In this document: positions 26,601 to 32,417 of the stretch, in pieces
How positions within the stretch are numbered: position 1 is the first letter of the stretch
Layout: the number at the start of each line of letters is the position of its first letter
Assembly (NCBI GenBank): GCA_003139855.1
Contig: PLGY01000054.1
Coordinates: 6,219 to 38,635 of the forward strand
Reading direction: 5' to 3'
DNA from: Candidatus Methanoflorens stordalenmirensis
GTDB lineage: Archaea > Halobacteriota > Bog-38 > Methanoflorentales > Methanoflorentaceae
Length of the DNA stretch: 32,417 nt
Position numbers and translations under genes: made by a program
Notes under the pieces: generated by a model
What the model saw: only the letters and a program-made list of their open reading frames with translations
Told to the model about the DNA's origin: nothing
Database searches by the model: none

Positions 26601-27084
26601 CGCCGAGTACACCGGCTTTGACTTTACCCATCAATCCTCGTCGATCTCGCTCGGTCCCCTGAACAGCACCTACAAGGTGCTCGAATCGATGATGGATAAG
26701 ATGGAGGCCCAGCTTGAGCTCGCTCGTCGTATACGGGCGGTAGACCAGCGCGACGTCGCAGAGCGCGTTATCAAGACGCATTTCCTTCCCGACCTGATTG
26801 GCAATCTCCGGGCGTTCTCACGCCAGAAGGTGCGATGCGTGAAATGCAATTACAAGGTGCGGCGGCCACCCATTAGCGGCAACTGTCCAAAATGCGGCGG
26901 GAAGATCGTGCTCACCGTTCACGAAGGCACGGTGACAAAGTATATGGCACGCTCGATCCAGATTGCCAACGACTATGGCGTCTCAAAGTACACGCGTCAA
27001 CGGCTTATGCTCCTTGAGATGTCGGTCGACTCTCTGTTTGAGAGCGATGCGTCAAAACAGATGGGTCTTGTCGACTTCATGTAG
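23611..27084 (+). CDS. polC: DNA polymerase II large subunit (family D, DP2)
   Basis: This 1157-aa protein is the catalytic subunit of the archaeal replicative polymerase PolD. It pairs with the exonuclease subunit DP1 (not in this window). The N-terminal region has family-typical [24 protein letters not shown] (about residues 137-160). Further on are [23 protein letters not shown], a first set of zinc-binding cysteines (CPTCLNE, CECG, CPTCSRD, CPKCHRQ; about 671-715), then the active-site motif [10 protein letters not shown] near residue 911 with the catalytic acidic residues and [22 protein letters not shown]. The C-terminal zinc module is CVKCNYK...CPKCGGK. No intein interrupts the active site. 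A possible TATA element (CTTTTTTTAAG, about 23500) lies about 100 bp upstream. Confidence 0.97.
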   Translation: MIKDINHYFEQLESELEACFTIASEARKNGEDPSLSPEILPARDLAERVENLIGIPGLAQRIRQLDKTMSREEAALAIGLGFANNEFGSYESKVQVVEKAVRAAVAMLTEGVVAAPIEGIARVELGMNDDRTDYLQIFYSGPIRSAGGTAQALSVLVADYVRRAVGIGRYVPRDEEVERYVEEIPLYKTLVNLQYTPSASEIRTIVTNCPICVNGEGTEQDEVSGFRNLDRVKTNAVRGGMALVLAEGLAQKAPKLKKYVSQLGLDGWGWLDEIIHAKVAEEGEGERSSKVKKRAGETQIAPNWTYMEDIIAGRPVFSHPSRKGGFRLRYGRARNTGFASAGINPATMVVLGEFLAPGTQLKMERPGKAAGISSVDSIEGPTVKLYNGTVVRIDSYEAALTHKNDIDEILDIGEILINYGDFLGNNHPLIPSPYVHEWWTQDLEEAATRLNEVAPSVDAQELTASRTLQLSRHFGIPLHPKFTYLWHDITLIELAQLAEVVSQTGRISAGTPSGDAADGSDAPVELIVPDDPKTKELLEALLVPHVVAEGNVVIDDAAAFITSLGLSESLSKDWFSLKSPRIKSPIDAVTLLSGIEIRKRAPSRIGGRMGRPEKSKAREMKPPPHVLFPIGNAGGRDRSLRRAAGSSKAAAERASEIDVQYLGIIDVDVGVRRCPTCLNETYQTRCECGAFAEPVTFCPTCSRDLRNGATCPKCHRQGVSHRIQSIDLRKVYQQALIRLDETARFDRFKGVLGLISKNKTPEPIEKGVLRAKHEIFVFKDGTCRYDLTDLPTTHFTPREISVPTSKLRDLGYDVTDDDDVVELAPQDIILSLDCGEWLVRVSNFIDDLLVKYYRQPAYYEAKTKEDLIGSLVIGLAPHTSAGVLGRVIGFTPASAGFAHPFFHASKRRNCDGDEDCIMLLLDGLLNFSLSYLPDRRGGKMDAPLVLTTRIDPKEIDAEAHNLDISDHYPLEFYRATLGFEDPKRVHIATVASRLGTDAEYTGFDFTHQSSSISLGPLNSTYKVLESMMDKMEAQLELARRIRAVDQRDVAERVIKTHFLPDLIGNLRAFSRQKVRCVKCNYKVRRPPISGNCPKCGGKIVLTVHEGTVTKYMARSIQIANDYGVSKYTRQRLMLLEMSVDSLFESDASKQMGLVDFM

Positions 27085-27205
27085 AGGGGTCAGCTCCTGT
27101 CACGGGACCGTGCGTATCCTCACAACGCGACGGACATTTGACGCACAATGCCGCCTCATAAACGGCTGTCCGTAACACGCCTCGGATCACAATGAGTAGA
27201 TAAGT

Positions 27206-28315
27206 ATGGTGGACATTCCCAAACTGGTACTAAACACTGGTCTCCAGTTCTTGCGCTCGCCCGAAGGCCCCACTGACTGGAGGCAAGTCGCACAAAATGC
27301 GGCAAACGTCGGCGACGCTGAAAGGCGGACCTACGAAGAGAAACGACGGCTTCTGCCGGCCTATGAAACCTTCGTGAGCGAACCAACGCCCCAGATCATT
27401 GAGTTAACAGGACTTCACGCGCCAAGCGTTCGCGAGGCACGGGTCTTCGACCGATATGACTGGATCGATATGAACATCACGGCGTTCGAAGACCAGCTCG
27501 CCCCGCTGGAAAAAGCGCTCGTGACGCAAAAAACGGGTTCGCTGATAAGCAAAGGCGTATACAAGTCGAATCAGGTCATCTCGACGGTCGGTCTCGGGTT
27601 TCTCCTCGGCTACCTCGCAAAGAAAGTACTCGGCCAGTATGACCCGAGCCTTTTCGGTCGCGAAATTGTAAGTGGGCAGATCTATTTTGTGGAGCCTAAC
27701 ATCGAAATGGTCGAGCGCCAACTCTCGTTTTCACGAGATGACTTTAGACGGTGGATCGCCATCCACGAAGTCACCCACGCCGTCGTCTTCGAGTCAGTGC
27801 CGTGGCTCAAGGGCCACCTAAATCAGCTTCTCAAACGGTACTTGGAGGCGACCAACGACGGGCTCACATCAGAGGGGCTCCAGTCGCGGGCCCGTGCGGT
27901 CGCGAGCCATTACGCACGGCGGAGACAGCTCTCGCTTATGCACGCGGCTCTCTCGAGCGAGCAGATAGGACTCATCAATCAGATTCAAGCTCTAATGAGC
28001 GTAATCGAGGGCTATTCGGATTTTGTCATGGACAGGATCGGCAAAGAGATGCTCGCCACGTACAATTACATGAAGCGTGAGTTTGAACTCCGTAGAAGGC
28101 GCAAAAGCGGGAGAGAGATGCTCTTTGAGCGCGCAACGGGACTCGGCTTGAAGATGGAGCAGTATGTTCTAGGAGAACGATTCGTTTCGCACATCGCAGC
28201 GAATCGAGGGATCGAATTCGTCAACCGGGTGTGGCGCTCTCCGCACGATGTGCCGACGCTTGATGAGGTAGCCCGGCCTGAAAAGTGGATCACTCGGGAA
28301 GAAAACGCGACATAA
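27206..28315 (+). CDS. Zincin-like metallopeptidase family protein (DUF2342, F420-biosynthesis-associated type)
   Basis: This 369-aa protein matches the DUF2342/zincin-like type 2 family. Its core reads LLGYLAKKVLGQYDPSLFGRE, IYFVEPNIEMVERQLSFSRDDFRRWIAIHEVTHAVVFESVPWLKGHL, with the HEXXH motif at about residues 187-195 (HEVTH). The family is best known from actinobacteria and chloroflexi, where one branch sits near coenzyme F420 biosynthesis genes; its biochemical role is not established. Later segments (LMSVIEGYSDFVMD) carry an acidic cluster, EGYSD, which may complete the metal site. It lies 121 bp after DP2 on the same strand. The start ATG 27206 has only a weak ribosome site. Confidence 0.85.
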   Translation: MVDIPKLVLNTGLQFLRSPEGPTDWRQVAQNAANVGDAERRTYEEKRRLLPAYETFVSEPTPQIIELTGLHAPSVREARVFDRYDWIDMNITAFEDQLAPLEKALVTQKTGSLISKGVYKSNQVISTVGLGFLLGYLAKKVLGQYDPSLFGREIVSGQIYFVEPNIEMVERQLSFSRDDFRRWIAIHEVTHAVVFESVPWLKGHLNQLLKRYLEATNDGLTSEGLQSRARAVASHYARRRQLSLMHAALSSEQIGLINQIQALMSVIEGYSDFVMDRIGKEMLATYNYMKREFELRRRRKSGREMLFERATGLGLKMEQYVLGERFVSHIAANRGIEFVNRVWRSPHDVPTLDEVARPEKWITREENAT

Positions 28316-28734
28316 GAGATGAACGAGCTAAACCGAAATGCAGTGCTAGGGATGAACGAGTACGGGGCGTTCAGTCCCTTCCAGATCACCACGGCGTTCG
28401 TCACGTGAGCGGAACTTCTCCCGCTTCGCATAGAAATCCGCACGTTCGATAAGCCCGCGAAAAGTCTCACTTACCATGGATCTTCACCGAATAAGCCGAC
28501 GTAGCTATGATGGATAAGCGCATGGCAAGAGCGCCGTGAAAGTAATGGCACTCACGTCCGCGATGGTCCGTGGCCTGACTTGATGAGAGCCCGGGGGGTA
28601 TTCTGCCGTTTTCGTCCGCTCACCCGTTCAGAAATCCCGTGAAAGGAATTTTTACGCCTTTGGAGCTTCTTAATTGGCGCCATTCGCCCGGAGCGGAGAA
28701 TACCTCCACGTAGGGCAGGATAACATTAAATAGC
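28316..28734 (+). other. Noncoding gap upstream of cdc6; candidate replication-origin region
   Basis: This 419-bp stretch has no credible gene; a 29-codon ORF (28320-28409) begins right after the zincin stop. Archaeal origins commonly lie next to cdc6. Here I see a 9-bp direct repeat CCGTGAAAG (28534-28542 and 28637-28645), whose TGAAA core recalls origin-recognition boxes, an AT-rich patch (GGAATTTTTACG) and CTCCACGT just before the gene. The repeats are too few and imperfect to call an origin. A TATA-like CTTAATTGG lies near 28668-28676. Confidence 0.3.
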
Positions 28735-29910
28735 ATGCAACGTGACCATTTAACGAGTGGCGTGCCTCAGAAACTACCGTCAAAGGATTTGCTGCAGTGG
28801 GATCAGACGCTCTTCAAGGATGAGCGCTATTTTGAATTAGACTACATTCCAGAGCACTTCTCTCATCGAGAGACGCAGATGCGCGCGCTCACGATCGCCG
28901 CCCGACCGGCACTGCGGGGTGTGCGGCCAATCAACTGTCTGTGTTCAGGGCCTCACGGCACCGGAAAGACCACGGCCGTACTGAAGGTATTCGAAGAGAT
29001 CGAAAACTACACCGACAGCGTCGTGCCGGTTTACGTAAACTGTCAGATCGATGCGACTCGATTTGCGATATTCTCAGAGATTTATAAGAAACTCTTCAAG
29101 TATACGCCGCCGGACTCAGGGGTTTCATTCAAGCGCGTCTTCAAGAAGATTACCAAATATCTCATCGATCAGGAAAAGGTGCTCATTGTCGCGCTTGATG
29201 ATATTAACTATCTGTTCTATGAGAACACGGTAAATAAAGTCTTGTATGCGCTCCTGCGGGCTCACGAGGTGTCAGCGGAGGTCAAGGTGGGGGTCATTGC
29301 AATATCAAGCGACCTGTCCGTTGAGATGTCAAAGGTGCTCGATCCACGCGTGATGTCGGTCTTTCTTCCCGAGGAGATATACTTCCCGCTGTACAAGCGT
29401 GCCGAGGTGCGCGACATACTGGAAGACCGCGTGCGGCACGGATTCCATGCAAACGTGGTACCGGACGACGTGCTCGAGATGGTCGTTGATCTTGTGGAGG
29501 AGTCAAGTGACCTGCGGGTCGGTATCGACCTCCTAAGAAAAACGGGGGTGCGGGCGGAGATAAGCGCTCGAAAATATATCGCCGCAGACGACGTGGTGCA
29601 CTCACACGAAAAATCGCGCCTCGTACACCTCACGTACTCCATACACTCGTTGCGCGCAGAAGAGCGAGACCTCCTCAAACTGATCGCAGAGCAGGAGGCA
29701 AAGATAAAGGCCGGGGACCTCTACAAGAAGTTCAACGAAGAGACGCATCTCGGCTACACGCGATTTTATGACATTATCTCAAAGCTTGATTCAATTCGAC
29801 TCATTAATACCGATTTTACAGGGAGAGGAACACGCGGGCGAACGCGAGAGATTCAACTCAGGTACGAGCCGGAGGATGTCTTCAGCGTGCTTGCCGGGAT
29901 GGATACGTGA
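28735..29910 (+). CDS. cdc6: Orc1/Cdc6-type replication initiator
   Basis: This 391-aa AAA+ ATPase binds origin DNA and loads MCM helicase. Walker A is CSGPHGTGKTT (about residues 62-72). Walker B is LIVALDDINYLF, with Asp-Asp in place of the more usual Asp-Glu, a form I recall in some methanogen Orc paralogues. Sensor 1 is GVIAISSDLS, and sensor 2/lid is VDLVEESSDLRVGIDLLRKTG. The C-terminal winged-helix domain covers about 305-385 (LSAEERDLL-like segment, LGYTRFYDIISKLDSIRLI, TRGRTREI). It is the first gene of a three-gene operon and its stop overlaps the start of the next gene. It lies about 1.6 kb downstream of DP2, clustering replication genes. Confidence 0.95.
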   Translation: MQRDHLTSGVPQKLPSKDLLQWDQTLFKDERYFELDYIPEHFSHRETQMRALTIAARPALRGVRPINCLCSGPHGTGKTTAVLKVFEEIENYTDSVVPVYVNCQIDATRFAIFSEIYKKLFKYTPPDSGVSFKRVFKKITKYLIDQEKVLIVALDDINYLFYENTVNKVLYALLRAHEVSAEVKVGVIAISSDLSVEMSKVLDPRVMSVFLPEEIYFPLYKRAEVRDILEDRVRHGFHANVVPDDVLEMVVDLVEESSDLRVGIDLLRKTGVRAEISARKYIAADDVVHSHEKSRLVHLTYSIHSLRAEERDLLKLIAEQEAKIKAGDLYKKFNEETHLGYTRFYDIISKLDSIRLINTDFTGRGTRGRTREIQLRYEPEDVFSVLAGMDT

Positions 29911-30317
29911 TGCCCGCTGCAAAAGATGACAGAATTGACGCACTCATCCAAGAGGTTCGCGAGCTCAAGAGCGATGTTAAAGAGCTCCGTATGCTCATCA
30001 CGTATGAACTCTTAAAAACAGAACAGCACCGATCACGCGGCAGGTTTAACGATACGCTCCTCTCGTTCGCCAAACAAGCTCTCAAAGCGGCCGTCGAACA
30101 GCTTGCTGACTTCGAGGGCAAAACTGACACCCGCGCCCGGGACAGGCCACGACCGACCAAAGTGCCGGTCAAATCGCGCAAAGATGTGCGAAAGCCTATG
30201 GTAGACGTCGACAAGGAGATCGCAATTCTGAAAAATGAGATGGCCACGAGCTTGCGGGACGCCGCGAAAGACATTGAAGACGAGCACGCAGAAGACGAGA
30301 GAGAGAATACGGAGTAA
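29910..30317 (+). CDS. Small coiled-coil protein in the cdc6 operon
   Basis: This 135-aa hydrophilic protein is of unrecognised family. Residues about 7-45 form a strongly predicted heptad coiled coil (DDRIDALIQEVRELKSDVKELRMLI). A helical middle (FNDTLLSFAKQALKAAVEQL) is followed by a basic, proline-containing linker (RARDRPRPTKVPVKSRKDVRKP) and an acidic helical end. The start is ATG 29910, overlapping the cdc6 TGA by one base (TGATG); the track uses GTG 29907. Tight coupling to cdc6 and to the nuclease-fold gene suggests a role with them, possibly as an oligomerising adaptor. That is inference from position only. Confidence 0.7.
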   Translation: MPAAKDDRIDALIQEVRELKSDVKELRMLITYELLKTEQHRSRGRFNDTLLSFAKQALKAAVEQLADFEGKTDTRARDRPRPTKVPVKSRKDVRKPMVDVDKEIAILKNEMATSLRDAAKDIEDEHAEDERENTE

Positions 30318-30320
30318 CCC

Positions 30321-30812
30321 ATGTTGCTTGCGCTCTTCGGTGAGTACCAAACGGATGATGAAGCGGACAAGGAGCCTACCTGGCAGGAATTCGAGGAACA
30401 GGTCCGCGACGTACTCGAGTGCGCCGGTTTCTCAACGGATTTCCGGAAGGTCTTCGTGGCAGCCGGAAGGCGCTACGAAATCGATGTAGTCGCTCACCGC
30501 TTCGATACCACAGTGCTCATCGATGCCAAGCGGTACGGCAAAGCTCGGCTCCGAAGCTCATCTATCAGGGCACAAGCGCGAAAACACCTCGCGCGTTGCA
30601 GCGAATTTGACCGGGCGTTTTCCGTCAGCAGTGTGCCCGTCATCGTGAGTTGGATAGACGACGCGCTTCTTAGTGAGGGCGGTTGTTTCATCGTTCCTTT
30701 CGACAAGCTTGAGGATTTTGTCGTTCACCTCGAACGCTACGTCGATTCGAGTGCCGAGCTCAACGCGCGTGATTCCATAATCGATAATATCAATGAAAAC
30801 GGCATCTTTTAA
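30321..30812 (+). CDS. PD-(D/E)XK nuclease-fold protein (Mrr/Hjc-like) in the cdc6 operon
   Basis: This 163-aa protein contains a restriction-endonuclease-like core. WQEFEEQVRDVLECAGF (residues 21-37) supplies the helix with the conserved Glu, YEIDVVAHRF gives the metal-binding D55, and VLIDAKRYGK gives D68-x-K70, the DxK half of PD-(D/E)XK. The spacing E26-x28-D55-x12-D-x-K fits the Mrr/Hjc/UPF0102-like group. A later PVIVSWIDDALLSEGGCFIVPFDKL matches the strand-turn seen after the core in Mrr-type proteins. It would cut or bind DNA. It starts 3 nt after the coiled-coil gene's stop, in the cdc6 operon, which suggests a replication- or repair-linked role rather than restriction, as no methylase is nearby. 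Confidence 0.78.
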   Translation: MLLALFGEYQTDDEADKEPTWQEFEEQVRDVLECAGFSTDFRKVFVAAGRRYEIDVVAHRFDTTVLIDAKRYGKARLRSSSIRAQARKHLARCSEFDRAFSVSSVPVIVSWIDDALLSEGGCFIVPFDKLEDFVVHLERYVDSSAELNARDSIIDNINENGIF

Positions 30813-30820
30813 TCGATGCC
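30801..30820 (+). terminator. Hairpin overlapping the stop of the cdc6 operon
   Basis: GGCATC and GATGCC form a perfect 6-bp stem around an 8-nt loop holding TTTTAA, which includes the TAA stop of the nuclease gene. An AT-rich stretch (CAATATTTTAAGG) follows about 12 nt later. It is a plausible operon end. Confidence 0.4.
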
Positions 30821-30929
30821 ATTCATAAAGGCAATATTTTAAGGCCCATAAATGCATCTCTATTATGAAACTGACGACGCCGAGGGTGGGTTCTCGAACT
30901 CGAGGTACGAAAGACGTTGAGGGACATCG

Positions 30930-32102
30930 ATGAAAGCGTGCATTATGTGCGGTGGCGCCGGGACCAGGCTCAGACCGTTGACGTTCGAACGACCGAAGCC
31001 GAGCATCCCGCTGCTCAACAAACCGTCCGTCGGCCACCTCGTCGAACATCTTTCAGCAAACGGCTTCAATGACATCGTTATCACACTCGGGTACCTAGGC
31101 CGCAATATTGAGGAGTACCTCGAAGACGGTGCAAAATTTGGGGTGGAAATACGCTATATTCGCGAGAGGAAGAAGCTCGGCACGGCCGGGAGCGTCAGGA
31201 ACGCTGAGAACGCCCTTGATGGCGGACCATTTCTCGTCGTCGGGGGGGATCACGTGATGGACTTCAACCTTCGCGAGTTCTATCAGTTCCACCGAAAGAA
31301 CGACAGCGTGCTCACGGTAGGAGTAATGTCCATCGATGACCCACGGGAGTACGGCATCCTCGACATCGACGTCAACAATCGCGTCCATCGGTTCAGAGAA
31401 AAGCCGAGCTCAGGCGAGATATTCAGCAACCTCGCAAGCACGGGGATCTACATGTGCGATCCGGAACTCTTCAGCCACATCCCCAAGCAGCGATTTGACT
31501 TTGCCAAGGATCTTTTCCCGAAGCTGTTGAGTTCACACGAACCCATGTCGGCGTGGATGGCGCGCGGCCACTGGACCGACATTGGAAACGCGACGGCGTA
31601 CCGGCAAGCGTCGAGATGGCTGCTCGACAATCTGCGCGGAACGGAGCTCTCTGGGCGCTTCAATATCAAAGACGCGCGCTTGAACGGCCCCGCGACAATC
31701 GGCACCGACGTTTGCATTGGCTCAAACTCCGCCATCGTTGGTCCCGTGGTGATCGGCGCGAACACCACCGTTGGCGATAATGTTTTGATTAGCCCCTATA
31801 CGACGATCGGCTCCAACTGCGACATCGCCGACGACACCTCAGTGCTTTCTGGTATCATCTACAATGATGTGAAGATCGGTGCTCATACGTCCGTCTCGGG
31901 TTCGGTCGTCGACAATGGCACGAGAATAGGGGATCATTGCGTTCTCGAAAACAATACGGTCATTGGTCCACGAGTCCTTGTGTACGACTTCGTCACCGTA
32001 CACTCGGGCGTTTCTATCTGGCCTGAGGTCGTCATAGATGGTGGCGACGTGTACAAAGACGTGTTGAACCCCGCCTACGACACGCACAAGGACGGATCGT
32101 GA
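30930..32102 (+). CDS. Sugar-1-phosphate nucleotidyltransferase with left-handed beta-helix domain
   Basis: This 390-aa enzyme makes a nucleotide sugar (NDP-glucose, GDP-mannose or a similar product) from NTP and a sugar 1-phosphate. The N-terminal domain has the signature [27 protein letters not shown] (residues 7-33), the metal Asp in [10 protein letters not shown] (about 107) and FREKPSSGE. The C-terminal part (about 250-375) is a hexapeptide left-handed beta-helix ([40 protein letters not shown]) that usually drives oligomerisation or carries a second acyl/acetyltransferase site. The exact base and sugar cannot be read off; archaeal homologues are annotated as either glucose-1-P thymidylyl- or mannose-1-P guanylyltransferases. 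GAGGG lies 6 nt before the ATG. It probably feeds surface glycan synthesis. Confidence 0.92.
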   Translation: MKACIMCGGAGTRLRPLTFERPKPSIPLLNKPSVGHLVEHLSANGFNDIVITLGYLGRNIEEYLEDGAKFGVEIRYIRERKKLGTAGSVRNAENALDGGPFLVVGGDHVMDFNLREFYQFHRKNDSVLTVGVMSIDDPREYGILDIDVNNRVHRFREKPSSGEIFSNLASTGIYMCDPELFSHIPKQRFDFAKDLFPKLLSSHEPMSAWMARGHWTDIGNATAYRQASRWLLDNLRGTELSGRFNIKDARLNGPATIGTDVCIGSNSAIVGPVVIGANTTVGDNVLISPYTTIGSNCDIADDTSVLSGIIYNDVKIGAHTSVSGSVVDNGTRIGDHCVLENNTVIGPRVLVYDFVTVHSGVSIWPEVVIDGGDVYKDVLNPAYDTHKDGS

Positions 32103-32154
32103 CGAGAGACTGCGCGGTTGCCGTGCACCACGAAGCAAAAGGTGGAATGGAAAC

Positions 32155-32417
32155 ATGCTCGATATTCAAAACTTGCACGTAGACGTTGATGGCAAGAGCA
32201 TACTGAAGGGACTGGACCTCAGCATCAACGAAGGAGAGACCCACGCGCTTTTCGGTCAAAACGGCTCAGGGAAAACCACGCTTGTGCTCACCATTATGGG
32301 ATTCCCAGGCTACCGCGTAACCGATGGGCGGATCCTGTTTAAGAAGAAAGACATTACCCATTTGCCCATTAACGAGCGGGCACGCCTCGGAATCGGGCTC
32401 TCGTTTCAACACCCGCC
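32155..32417 (+). CDS. sufC: SufC-type Fe-S cluster assembly ATPase (3' truncated by window edge)
   Basis: This ORF is absent from the track because it runs off the right edge. It starts at ATG 32155, with GGTGGA 8 nt upstream. The visible 87 codons read [22 protein letters not shown], then Walker [11 protein letters not shown] (about residues 37-46), and [10 protein letters not shown], the Q-loop form (FQxPxE-like) typical of SufC rather than importer ATPases. The ABC signature, Walker B and the expected downstream sufB lie outside the window. SufC powers the SufBC(D) scaffold that builds iron-sulfur clusters in the cytoplasm. The start is 52 bp after the nucleotidyltransferase stop. Confidence 0.85.
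   Translation, partial: MLDIQNLHVDVDGKSILKGLDLSINEGETHALFGQNGSGKTTLVLTIMGFPGYRVTDGRILFKKKDITHLPINERARLGIGLSFQHP

Noticed and set aside
28574-28600. C/D box RNA (TTGATGA box)
   Set aside because: A C-box-like word is present, but no D box at proper spacing and no terminal stem were found.

Overview
The window reads as a euryarchaeal chromosome segment of roughly 50% GC. Lineage markers are a D-family DNA polymerase large subunit (DP2), an Orc1/Cdc6 initiator, an Mre11-Rad50 pair, an archaeal-style Fe superoxide dismutase and a SufC ATPase. Several genes are preceded by TATA boxes at the spacing expected for archaeal promoters, and some by GGTGAT- or GGAG-type Shine-Dalgarno sites. A zincin of the family associated with coenzyme F420 biosynthesis loci fits an F420-using lineage (methanogen or ANME/alkanotroph relative). 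I cannot name the genus from sequence alone.

Left part (1-8.6 kb): the 3' end of a membrane-anchored transglutaminase-like protein converges on a small hypothetical gene. Next comes a two-gene minus-strand operon. Its first gene encodes an 833-aa protein with a HEXXH metallopeptidase-like region and a C-terminal VWA domain. Its second encodes a 1266-aa protein with a long array of 38-residue HEAT-like units followed by two MoxR/AAA_5-type ATPase modules. An Hsp20 small heat-shock gene with its own TATA box lies upstream. The HEAT/AAA/AAA plus HEXXH/VWA pair is the most unusual locus here. It looks like an enlarged MoxR-VWA chaperone or remodelling machine, and its HEAT array carries a perfect 191-bp internal duplication.

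Middle (8.9-23.4 kb): a B12-binding radical SAM enzyme and Fe-type SOD on the plus strand; rad50 and mre11 overlapping on the minus strand, with Rad50 carrying a CX6C hook instead of CXXC; a Wzx/MATE-like flippase divergent from mre11; a second, smaller HEAT-repeat protein; a zinc-ribbon/TPR protein; an ATP-type PEP carboxykinase; a GT4 glycosyltransferase with two hairpins in its leader; and a small conserved-looking hypothetical gene.

Right part (23.6-32.4 kb): all plus strand. DP2, a DUF2342-type zincin, then a 419-bp noncoding gap that is a candidate replication-origin region, then a tight operon of cdc6, a small coiled-coil protein and a PD-(D/E)XK nuclease-fold protein. A sugar-1-phosphate nucleotidyltransferase with a left-handed beta-helix tail follows, and sufC is cut by the window end.

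Themes are DNA replication and repair (DP2, Cdc6, Mre11-Rad50, nuclease), surface glycan synthesis and export (flippase, glycosyltransferase, nucleotidyltransferase), stress response (Hsp20, SOD) and a HEAT/AAA/VWA assembly machine. Most other ORF-track entries are antisense or out-of-frame shadows and are omitted.
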